A stretch of DNA of 5,705 nucleotides from NCBI GenBank assembly GCA_003153875.1, contig PMBY01000456.1, forward strand, positions 200-5,904, written 5' to 3'. The DNA is from Myxococcales bacterium (GTDB lineage Bacteria; Myxococcota; Polyangia; Fen-1088). Positions 1 through 4,986 of this stretch are shown here, in pieces. The position numbers and the translations under genes are program-made. The notes beneath the pieces were generated by a model. It did not search any database, was not told the DNA's origin, and saw nothing but the letters and a program-made list of their open reading frames with translations. Within the stretch, counting starts at the first letter, position 1. Each line of letters begins with the position of its first letter.

Positions 1-623
1 TTGGCGGTGAACATGCCCGAGCACGATCCGCAGGTGGGACAGGCCGAGCGTTCCAGCTGGAGCAACTCCGCGTCGCTGACCTTGTCGTCGCTGGCAGCGG
101 TCATGCTGTCGATGAGGTCCAGCTTGCGCACCGTGGGCGCGCCATTTTGATCGGGGACACCGGGCACGGTGCCCGCCTCCATGGGCCCGCCCGAAACAAA
201 GATGGTCGGGATGTTGGTGCGCATGGCAGCCATCATCATGCCCGGCGTGATCTTGTCGCAGTTGCTGATGCACACCATGGCGTCGGCGCAATGGGCGTTC
301 ACCATGTACTCCACGCTGTCAGCGATCAGATCGCGGCTGGGCAGCGAATAGAGCATGCCGGTGTGGCCCATGGCTATGCCGTCGTCGATGGCGATGGTGT
401 CGAACTCGGCGCCCCAGCCGCCGGCGGCGTCGATGACTTTCTTCACGCGCTGGCCAATGTCGTGCAGGTGAACGTGCCCGGGCACGAACTGGGTGAAGCT
501 GTTGACGATGGCGATGATGGGCTTTTCGAAATCGGCCTCGGTCATGCCGTTGGCGCGCCAGAGGGCGCGCGCGCCTGCCATGTTGCGTCCGTGGGTGGTG
601 GTGCGACTGCGATATCCGCTCAT
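1..623 (-). CDS. ilvD: Dihydroxy-acid dehydratase IlvD, N-terminal part (3' end cut by window edge)
   Basis: This enzyme dehydrates 2,3-dihydroxy-isovalerate and 2,3-dihydroxy-3-methylvalerate to the 2-keto acids in valine, leucine and isoleucine synthesis. It is a cytoplasmic Fe-S and Mg enzyme. About 207 of roughly 610 residues are visible. The N-terminus ([20 protein letters not shown]) follows the E. coli enzyme almost residue for residue. Seen: [13 protein letters not shown] at 41-53, the metal-binding AIDDGIAMG with D80-D81, SNCDKITPG with cluster Cys122 and Asp123-Lys124, VSGGPMEAG at 143-151, and [12 protein letters not shown] with Cys195 at 194-205. The window ends just after FTA. 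The FVPGH stretch has no Cys where [2Fe-2S]-type dehydratases carry one, so this is the E. coli-like subtype. The ATG at 623 matches the family N-terminus. It has no good ribosome-binding site, but a promoter-like element lies directly against it. Identity is secure; completeness downstream cannot be judged. Confidence 0.97.
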   Translation of the reverse strand, partial: MSGYRSRTTTHGRNMAGARALWRANGMTEADFEKPIIAIVNSFTQFVPGHVHLHDIGQRVKKVIDAAGGWGAEFDTIAIDDGIAMGHTGMLYSLPSRDLIADSVEYMVNAHCADAMVCISNCDKITPGMMMAAMRTNIPTIFVSGGPMEAGTVPGVPDQNGAPTVRKLDLIDSMTAASDDKVSDAELLQLERSACPTCGSCSGMFTA

Positions 624-629
624 GCCCTA

Positions 630-659
630 GCTATAGGATCTCCGGGCCGCGTCGTCCAC
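630..659 (-). promoter_or_regulatory. Putative ilvD promoter, leaderless geometry
   Basis: Reading the minus strand, TATAGC lies at -12 to -7 relative to the ilvD ATG (bases 635-630). TGGACG (4 of 6 matches to the -35 consensus) precedes it with a 17-bp spacer (658-653). A transcript from this promoter would start at or within a base or two of the ATG. A GGAG is present but about 15 bases upstream of the ATG, too far to act as a normal ribosome-binding site. Inferred from sequence only. Confidence 0.4.
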
Positions 660-687
660 CCCCTGAGGATTCGGCTGCATCAATTCT

Positions 688-717
688 TCGACAAGCGCGC
701 AGGGAAGCAGCTATGTT
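688..717 (+). promoter_or_regulatory. Putative promoter of the DUF3795 / lipoprotein pair
   Basis: TCGACA (688-693, 5 of 6 to the -35 consensus) and TATGTT (712-717, 4 of 6 to the -10 consensus) are separated by 18 bp. Transcription would start near 724, leaving a leader of only about 9 bases before the ATG at 733. The site shares the 624-732 gap with the divergent ilvD promoter, and the two -35 boxes lie back to back about 30 bp apart. Confidence 0.4.
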
Positions 718-732
718 CTCAAGCGGTGCCCC

Positions 733-1080
733 ATGCGTGAGATCGTCGCTGACCAGAATCTGATTGCCGCTTGCGGCTTGTACTGTGGTGCGTGTCGCAA
801 GTACCTGCAGGATCGTTGCCCGGGCTGTCGTGCCAACGAGAAAGCCAAGTGGTGTGCAGTGAGAAGCTGCTGTCTGCAGCACGGCTACAAGAGTTGTGCG
901 GATTGCGCCGATTTTTCAGACGTGAAGGACTGCAAGAAGTACAACAACTGGATCGCGCGGGTTTTCGGCGTGATCTTCCGGTCCAACCGCGCGGCCTGCA
1001 TTGGGCTCATCCGGGAACAGGGCTATCCCGAATTTGCCGCTGACATGGCGGCCAACAAGCGACAGAGCCTTCCGCGCTAG
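733..1080 (+). CDS. Cys-rich DUF3795-type small protein
   Basis: This 115-residue protein has twelve cysteines, eleven of them in residues 14-67. The pattern CGLYCGAC (14-21), RCPGCR (28-33), WC (40-41), SCC (45-47), SCADCADF (54-61) and a final C67 before KKYNNW is that of the DUF3795 family (PF12675). Members are short, soluble and thought to bind zinc or an Fe-S cluster; none of this is shown here and no reaction is assigned. There is no signal peptide or membrane segment. The C-terminal 40 residues are probably helical. The ATG at 733 places the first Cys motif at the usual distance from the N-terminus. There is no strong ribosome-binding site; a purine-rich GGGAAG lies about 25 bases upstream. 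The stop is 18 bp before the next gene on the same strand, so the two are probably one transcript. Family call is good; function unknown. Confidence 0.85.
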   Translation: MREIVADQNLIAACGLYCGACRKYLQDRCPGCRANEKAKWCAVRSCCLQHGYKSCADCADFSDVKDCKKYNNWIARVFGVIFRSNRAACIGLIREQGYPEFAADMAANKRQSLPR

Positions 1081-1098
1081 ACTGGGAACCAGGGAGTC

Positions 1099-1668
1099 AT
1101 GACCAAGTCCTGCGTTGCTCTTTTCGTCCTTCTGCTTGGCTGTGGCCATGCAGCCCCGGCCACGACTGGGCCCAAGCCGTCGGGCGAAGAAGTGTTGGAG
1201 CGGGGCGGGGAATTGGCCGACGTCGATGCGGCGCGCGCCACGGTGTCGGTCACCGCGGACAGGGTCGTGGTGTGGGGCGTGGCCGAGGTGCCTGACGGCT
1301 CACGCATGCAGATGGCCTTGGCCGGTGTGGACGCCATCACGCGTTCGGAATTGTTGAAGGCCATCGAGGTGCGCGTGTCTGGCGTGGTCACGTCGGTGGA
1401 AAGCAGTGACTCTGCTGGCCGCTCCGTGGTCGTGGAAACCGTCGAGGCGGTCAGCGGCGCACTCAACCAAGCTGGACCGCTGCCGCATGGGTGGGCGCGC
1501 GTGCACCGGGGCGACAAGATCGTGCTTCGTTTGTGGGCGCGGCTCGATGTTCAGCGAACAGTTTTGGAAAACGCGATTCGTGCGTCCGTGGCGCGCGCAG
1601 GGCAGGGCGATCCATCTGCCATCGTCGGAGGTCTGACCACGCCACCGATGGAAATGCCCGCAAGATAG
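1099..1668 (+). CDS. Small lipoprotein, LPP20-like
   Basis: A 189-residue predicted lipoprotein. The start has a short hydrophobic signal (VALFVLLL) ending in the lipobox LLGC with Cys15. Residue +2 is Gly, so in a Gram-negative cell it would be expected in the outer membrane. A proline- and glycine-containing spacer follows to about residue 30. The mature part has a strand (ATVSVTADRVVVWGVAEV, 47-64), a long helix beginning near MQMALAGVDAITRSELLKAI, an alternating strand VRVSGVV and a late RGDKIVLRLWARLDV strand. This resembles the LPP20 / WxxG lipoprotein fold of Helicobacter and relatives, but I judge that by pattern only. The start at 1099 is supported by AGGGAG just upstream (1091-1096, rather close spacing) and by the signal peptide. 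It is probably the second gene of a transcript with the DUF3795 gene. No function is assigned. Confidence 0.8.
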   Translation: MTKSCVALFVLLLGCGHAAPATTGPKPSGEEVLERGGELADVDAARATVSVTADRVVVWGVAEVPDGSRMQMALAGVDAITRSELLKAIEVRVSGVVTSVESSDSAGRSVVVETVEAVSGALNQAGPLPHGWARVHRGDKIVLRLWARLDVQRTVLENAIRASVARAGQGDPSAIVGGLTTPPMEMPAR

Positions 1669-1674
1669 CGTGGC

Positions 1675-1688
1675 GGGTGCGCACACCC
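1675..1688 (+). other. Small perfect hairpin after the lipoprotein gene
   Basis: GGGTG (1675-1679) and CACCC (1684-1688) form a 5-bp perfect stem around a CGCA loop, seven bases past the stop codon. No T-run follows, so it is not a standard intrinsic terminator. It may protect the mRNA end or be chance. Confidence 0.3.
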
Positions 1689-1707
1689 ATGGGGTGACTC
1701 GCATTAC

Positions 1708-1737
1708 TTGCCTTCCTGGTCGGATGTTCAGTAGACT
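1708..1737 (+). promoter_or_regulatory. Putative leaderless promoter of the radical SAM gene
   Basis: TTGCCT (1708-1713) and TAGACT (1732-1737) are separated by 18 bp. Each matches its sigma-70 consensus at 4 of 6 positions. The -10 box sits at exactly -12 to -7 relative to the GTG start at 1744, which predicts transcription beginning at the first base of the start codon. No Shine-Dalgarno sequence is present. The TAG inside this box (1732-1734) is also an in-frame stop, so the coding region cannot extend further upstream. Confidence 0.5.
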
Positions 1738-1743
1738 GCGACT

Positions 1744-2892
1744 GTGTCGCTCCTCCGGGTCGCCCCATCGGTACAGACCACGCTCGACGCCCTCACGCAG
1801 GCGGCTCGCCACGATCTCTCCTGCGCCTGCGGCCCTTCGCAGCCACGGCAGCGAGGCCGCGACGGTCTGTGGATCTATCCGGCCGCGCTTCCTTCGGGCC
1901 AGCGCGTGCCCATGCTCAAGGTGCTGCAGGCCTCGGGCTGCGAACGTTCGTGCATCTACTGCGTGGAACGCTGTGGGGGGCAGGGGCGATCCCTGGCGCT
2001 GCGGCCCGAGCAACTGGCCGCCGCCTTTATGGACCTGCACGGTCAGGGCCGCGTTTTCGGGCTGTTTCTTTCGTCGGCGATTCACGGAACCGCGGCTGCG
2101 ACCATGGACCGCATGCTGGGCACGGTCGAACTGCTGCGCCGCCGGCACCGATTTCGCGGCTACATCCACTTGAAGATGATTCCGGGCTGTCGGCCCGACC
2201 AGATCGAACACGCCATGCGATTGGCCACGCGCCTGTCGGTGAACATGGAGGCGCCCACGGCCGCGCACCTGGCGCGCATCGCGCCCGGCAAGAAATTCGA
2301 CGCCGATATCCTGGCACCGATGCGGCAGGTAAGTCGTGCCATTGCCGAGGGTCGCTTTGCGCGCGCCGGGCAGACCACGCAGCTGGTGGTGGGAGCGGCC
2401 GGCGAGGTGGACCGTGAAGTGGCGCACGCCGCGGCCTGGGCCTACCGCGAGTTGAAGCTGGCGCGAGTCTACTATTCGGCGATGCAGCCCGTGCCCGGGA
2501 CGCCGGTCGCGGATCGGCCGCCAGTTCCCTTTGGCCGCGAACACCGTCTCTACCAGGTGGACTTCTTGCTGCGCAGCTACGGCTTTTCCGTCGACGAGAT
2601 CGAATTCGACACGGGGGGCGCCCTGTCGCTCGACGTGGATCCCAAGACGGCCTGGGCGCGCCGCCACCCGGAACGGTTTCCTGTCGAGATCAACACCGCG
2701 GCCCGCGGTGAGCTGCTGCGCGTTCCGGGGATCGGGCCGCGCGCAGCCGAGCGCCTGGAGAACATGCGCCAGCAACACCGCCTGCGCGACATTGCGGCCT
2801 TGCGCGCAGCCGGCGCGTCCTGGAGGGTGGCTTCGCCCTTCGTGCTTCTCGACGGCACGTCCGCCGAGCGACAAATGAGTTTGTGGGGATGA
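1744..2892 (+). CDS. Putative DNA modification/repair radical SAM protein (TIGR03916-like)
   Basis: A 382-residue radical SAM protein. The cluster-binding motif is CERSCIYC with Cys66, Cys70 and Cys73, which would hold a [4Fe-4S] cluster that cleaves S-adenosylmethionine. Diagnostic stretches of the family follow: GLFLSSAIHG (106-115), GYIHLKMIPG (139-148), LSVNMEAPT (164-172), AGQTTQLVVGA (208-218), RVYYSAMQPVPGTP (241-254), REHRLYQVDFLLRSYGF (265-281) and LDVDPKTAWA (296-305). A C-terminal helix-hairpin-helix (LLRVPGIGPRAAERL, 324-338) suggests DNA binding. This order matches the family described as a putative DNA modification/repair radical SAM protein that travels with a uracil-DNA-glycosylase-linked partner (TIGR03914/TIGR03915, DUF4130). 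No such partner lies in the window. The reaction is not known. The length is slightly under the roughly 400 typical. GTG at 1744 is the only start that keeps the conserved TLDALTQAARHDLSC region; an in-frame stop lies just upstream. Confidence 0.92.
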   Translation: MSLLRVAPSVQTTLDALTQAARHDLSCACGPSQPRQRGRDGLWIYPAALPSGQRVPMLKVLQASGCERSCIYCVERCGGQGRSLALRPEQLAAAFMDLHGQGRVFGLFLSSAIHGTAAATMDRMLGTVELLRRRHRFRGYIHLKMIPGCRPDQIEHAMRLATRLSVNMEAPTAAHLARIAPGKKFDADILAPMRQVSRAIAEGRFARAGQTTQLVVGAAGEVDREVAHAAAWAYRELKLARVYYSAMQPVPGTPVADRPPVPFGREHRLYQVDFLLRSYGFSVDEIEFDTGGALSLDVDPKTAWARRHPERFPVEINTAARGELLRVPGIGPRAAERLENMRQQHRLRDIAALRAAGASWRVASPFVLLDGTSAERQMSLWG

Positions 2893-2964
2893 TGGTGCGT
2901 CTGGCGCGCGTTCTGTCCCGGCATGGGAGTCTCTCGCCGGTCGCCGAAGTCGCGTGGTGAGACA

Positions 2965-2994
2965 CGCGGGGCTGCTTCGCAAGCCGCGTTTTCT
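2965..2994 (+). terminator. Probable intrinsic terminator after the radical SAM gene
   Basis: A GC-rich imperfect hairpin spans 2965-2988: CGC and GGCT-GC on the left pair with GC-AGCC-GCG on the right around a TTC loop, with small bulges. TTTTCT follows at 2989-2994. It lies about 70 bp past the stop at 2892 and ahead of the next gene's promoter. The stem is imperfect, so confidence is moderate. Confidence 0.4.
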
Positions 2995-3017
2995 CCACGT
3001 TTGTTTCCAGGTAGAAT
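2989..3017 (+). promoter_or_regulatory. Putative promoter of the propeller lipoprotein pair
   Basis: TAGAAT (3012-3017) matches the -10 consensus at 5 of 6 positions. The -35 region at 17-bp spacing (2989-2994, TTTTCT) is weak and overlaps the T-run of the proposed terminator. The implied leader is about 50 bases and ends in a GGAGG ribosome-binding site at 3068-3072, four bases before the ATG at 3077. Confidence 0.35.
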
Positions 3018-3076
3018 GCCCCGAGGTAGTCAATAGAGCGTCCATGCTTCCTGCGCCACGTGCAACTGGAGGCCCC

Positions 3077-3444
3077 ATGTCAGAGTGTTCTGTTCTTGTG
3101 AAGTTGACTGTGCTGTCCGTGTTCGTCGTCACCACGGCTGCAGCCGGGTGCGGCGGTGGCAAGCCTATCCCGAGCGCCGGAACATTCGCCGCAACCGGCA
3201 GTATGACCACGATGAGGGGGGGCCCGCGGTGACGTTGTTGAGCGACGGGAAGGTACTCGTCGCCGGCGGAAGATACGATACCAGTGCCGAGCTCTACGAC
3301 CCGAGCACCGGCACATTTACCGCGACCGGCAGCATGACCGTAGTGAGAGCGCGTCCCTCGCCTACGGCGGCTTTGCTGGGCAATGGGAAGGTGCTCATTG
3401 TTGGCGGCGACAGTGATGTCGGGAGCGCGGAGCTGTATCAGTAG
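3077..3444 (+). pseudogene. Short kelch-like propeller lipoprotein, frameshifted in a poly-G run
   Basis: The start is supported by GGAGG at 3068-3072 and by a lipoprotein signal with the lipobox AAGC and lipid-modified Cys25, followed by GGG. In this frame the protein reads [19 protein letters not shown] and then hits a TGA at 3230-3232 after 51 codons. In the -1 frame the propeller repeat continues without loss: [16 protein letters not shown], then [18 protein letters not shown], a second NGKVLIVGG, and SAELYQ with the stop at 3442-3444. One extra G in the seven-G run (3216-3222) would restore a 122-residue protein whose spacing matches the neighbour's repeats exactly. Even restored it has only two VLxxGG motifs, too few for a propeller by itself, so it looks like an internally deleted relative of the next gene. 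Sequencing error, phase variation or ribosomal slippage could each explain the shift. Confidence 0.75.
3216..3222 (+). repeat. Seven-G homopolymer at the frameshift point
   Basis: Seven consecutive G residues follow ATGA, inside the short propeller gene. The zero-frame codons here are AGG GGG GGC, so bases 3217-3223 also satisfy the X XXY YYZ pattern of a -1 slippery site (G GGG GGC). The zero-frame stop follows seven bases after the run. The tract is the only place where the reading frame is lost. Confidence 0.85.
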
Positions 3445-3449
3445 CCCCG
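3430..3449 (+). repeat. Shared gene end, copy 1
   Basis: This 20-base stretch covers the last codons (ELYQ), the TAG stop and five bases beyond. It matches the end of the next propeller gene (4836-4855) at 17 of 20 bases, and the three differences are third-codon or silent. TAGCCCCG is identical in both, so the homology crosses the stop codon, as expected from a tandem duplication. Confidence 0.6.
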
Positions 3450-3467
3450 TCGGCAGGTGGGGCGACC

Positions 3468-4850
3468 ATGGTGCTCATGGCTTCGAGGCTGGGTATCGTG
3501 CTTTCGGGTCTTGTGCTGGCGTGTTCGTGCGACGCCAACGGACTGCGGCTCCTGTCCGCTCACGATGCTGGGGACACGGGTGGCAGCGATGGTGCCAACC
3601 CAGCAGAGGCCCCTGCCGCCACCGGAGGCAGCGACGCGGCCGGCGTAACCGGTGGCGTCGGTGGTAACGACGCCGCAGCGGCAATGGGCGGTGTAGGTGG
3701 CGACGCGGCCGCGGCGATGGGCGGTGTAGGTGGTGGCGACGGCGCGGGAGCGGCAACCGGCGGTGCGGGAGGCAGCGACGCGCCGTTTGCCTCGGGAGGT
3801 ACGGATGCAGGTGAAACCGCGGACAAGGTCGGAAACACGGACAGCACCACCGTAAGGCGAGGAGCGTTCCTGCCGACGGGAAGGTTGGCGGTGGCGAGGC
3901 AAAACTACACGGCGACGTTGCTGCTCGACGGGAGGGTCCTCATCGCGGGCGGAATCGATGACGGTGGAAACTACCTTGCGGCCACAGAGCTGTACGATCC
4001 AGGCGCCGGGACATTCACTGCCACCGGCAGCATGACCACGGCAAGGACTGCCCACACGGCGACGTTGTTGCCGGACGGGAAGGTGCTCATCGCGGGCGGG
4101 CTTCACTTCGATGCCATCGGCGGCTATCCCAATCTCGCGAGCGCGGAGCTATATGACCCAGTGGCCGGGACATTCACCGCCACCGGCAGCATGACCGTGG
4201 TGCGGGCATTCCACGCAGCGACCATGTTGGGCAGCGGAAAGGTTCTCGTCGCTGGTGGCGGCTTCTGGTTTTCCGCCGCGAGCGCGGAGCTATATGACCC
4301 AGTGGCCGGAACATTCACTGCCACCGGCAGCATGATTGCGGGAGGGACGTCCCTCACGGCGATGCTGTTGAGCAGCGGAAAAGTGCTCATCCTCGGTGGA
4401 GGATTGGGCAACACGGAACTGCCGCAGCTATACGATCCGGCAACTGGAACATTCACTGCAGCGGGCAGCATGCCCCCCGCAGGGCAGGGGCGCACGGTGA
4501 CGTTGTTGAACGACGGGACAGTGCTCGTCGCGGGAGGCGGCGATACGAGTGCGCAGCTATACGATCCGGCGACGGGAACATTCACCGCCACCGGCAGCAT
4601 GATTGCGGCGAGGGCGTTCCACGCGGCGACGCTGCTGCCGAGCGGAATCGTGCTGGTTGCTGGCGGAGACGACCCTGCGGGTGGCATGGCTCTCGCAAGC
4701 GCGGAGTTGTACGACCCAGCGAGCGGAACCTTTGCAGCGACCGGCCGCATGATCACGGCAAGGTCTGCCCCCACTGCGACGTTGTTGCTGAGCGGGGAGG
4801 TGCTCATCGCGGGCGGAGACGCATTGGACTCGGCGGAGCTATACCAATAG
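3468..4850 (+). CDS. Seven-bladed kelch-like beta-propeller lipoprotein
   Basis: A 460-residue predicted lipoprotein, probably displayed on the cell surface. A hydrophobic signal ends at the lipobox VLAC with Cys19. A low-complexity linker rich in Gly, Ala and Asp covers about 38-118 and includes repeated GGVGGxDAAAAM units. The rest is a propeller: VLxxGG motifs begin at residues 154, 203, 256, 303, 349, 392 and 442, with [13 protein letters not shown] strands between them. The last repeat ends abruptly at SAELYQ, and the missing outer strand is supplied by GAFLPTGRL near 132-140. This is the usual velcro closure of a seven-bladed ring. Such proteins commonly bind ligands or other proteins; no catalytic residues are recognisable. 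AGGTGG at 3455-3460 is a good ribosome-binding site for the ATG at 3468; Met4 is a second possible start. It lies 23 bp after the short propeller gene and was probably co-transcribed with it. Confidence 0.88.
   Translation: MVLMASRLGIVLSGLVLACSCDANGLRLLSAHDAGDTGGSDGANPAEAPAATGGSDAAGVTGGVGGNDAAAAMGGVGGDAAAAMGGVGGGDGAGAATGGAGGSDAPFASGGTDAGETADKVGNTDSTTVRRGAFLPTGRLAVARQNYTATLLLDGRVLIAGGIDDGGNYLAATELYDPGAGTFTATGSMTTARTAHTATLLPDGKVLIAGGLHFDAIGGYPNLASAELYDPVAGTFTATGSMTVVRAFHAATMLGSGKVLVAGGGFWFSAASAELYDPVAGTFTATGSMIAGGTSLTAMLLSSGKVLILGGGLGNTELPQLYDPATGTFTAAGSMPPAGQGRTVTLLNDGTVLVAGGGDTSAQLYDPATGTFTATGSMIAARAFHAATLLPSGIVLVAGGDDPAGGMALASAELYDPASGTFAATGRMITARSAPTATLLLSGEVLIAGGDALDSAELYQ
3624..3780 (+). 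repeat. Gly/Ala/Asp-coding low-complexity repeat region
   Basis: Imperfect repeats of about 30-36 bases encode GGVGG followed by Asp and an Ala run ending in Met, then GGVGG again. The segments GGGCGGTGTAGGTGG near 3686 and 3719 are identical. The repeats encode a flexible spacer that would hold the propeller away from the membrane. Repeat slippage could readily change its length. Confidence 0.7.
4137..4194 (+). repeat. 58-bp propeller repeat, copy A
   Basis: These 58 bases encode the [19 protein letters not shown] strand region of the second blade. They match 4278-4335 at 56 of 58 positions (one G/A and one C/T difference). The other blades are clearly more diverged, so this pair arose by recent duplication or gene conversion. 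Confidence 0.85.
4278..4335 (+). repeat. 58-bp propeller repeat, copy B
   Basis: Second member of the near-identical pair with 4137-4194, offset by 141 bp, which is exactly 47 codons or one blade. Recombination between the two would remove or add one whole blade without breaking the reading frame. Confidence 0.85.
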
Positions 4851-4855
4851 CCCCG
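4836..4855 (+). repeat. Shared gene end, copy 2
   Basis: Matches the end of the short propeller gene (3430-3449) at 17 of 20 bases, including an identical TAGCCCCG across the stop codon. Past this point the sequences diverge. Confidence 0.6.
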
Positions 4856-4877
4856 ACAGCGCGCGCCAGCCGAAGCC

Positions 4878-4937
4878 ATCGTATTCTTTTTCAATTTCGA
4901 CGGCGATGGTCGGCTGGACGTCGTCGCCAGCAACGGC
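4878..4937 (+). pseudogene. FG-GAP/VCBS repeat scrap
   Basis: In the same frame as the propeller gene, but after its TAG stop, the sequence reads IVFFFNFDGDGRLDVVASNG. DxDGDGxxD is the calcium-binding loop of FG-GAP/VCBS repeats, found in integrin-like and secreted propeller proteins, where the usual form is DFDGDGxxDL(A/V)V. There is no start codon or ribosome-binding site near it. After about residue 20 the reading frame becomes Arg/Pro-rich and loses any likeness to the family, then runs into the antisense of the next gene. It is best read as the remnant of a deleted secreted protein gene, possibly one that was once joined to this propeller locus. Confidence 0.55.
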
Positions 4938-4986
4938 TCTACCCGCGGATCGGGTCTTGGCGAGGCACAAGCAAGGCCGTGGTTCG

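Noticed and set aside
147..740. A 197-codon plus-strand frame rich in His, Gly and Ala
   Set aside because: It is antisense to ilvD for most of its length and has no family likeness; its composition reflects the complementary strand of real codons.
2954..3076. Upstream extension of the short propeller gene to 2954
   Set aside because: The added residues would bury the lipoprotein signal 40 residues inside the protein and run through the proposed terminator and promoter. The ATG at 3077 has GGAGG in front and a proper signal peptide behind.
1300..3210. A 636-codon open frame on the minus strand
   Set aside because: It lies opposite the lipoprotein and the radical SAM gene, whose families are recognisable. 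Its translation is Arg/His/Gly-rich with no domain, as expected of an antisense frame in high-GC DNA.
3438..4106. A 222-codon minus-strand frame over the Gly-rich linker
   Set aside because: It is a shadow of the low-complexity linker and first blades, with no signal or domain of its own.
3468..4850. Regularly spaced repeats that could suggest a CRISPR array
   Set aside because: The repeat period is about 130-160 bp, the repeats are coding and diverged, and they translate to propeller blades. No cas genes are present.
4124..4933. A 269-codon minus-strand frame with regular repeats
   Set aside because: The repeats (such as [15 protein letters not shown]) are the antisense reading of the propeller blades. 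The plus-strand frame has the lipobox, ribosome-binding site and correct blade closure.
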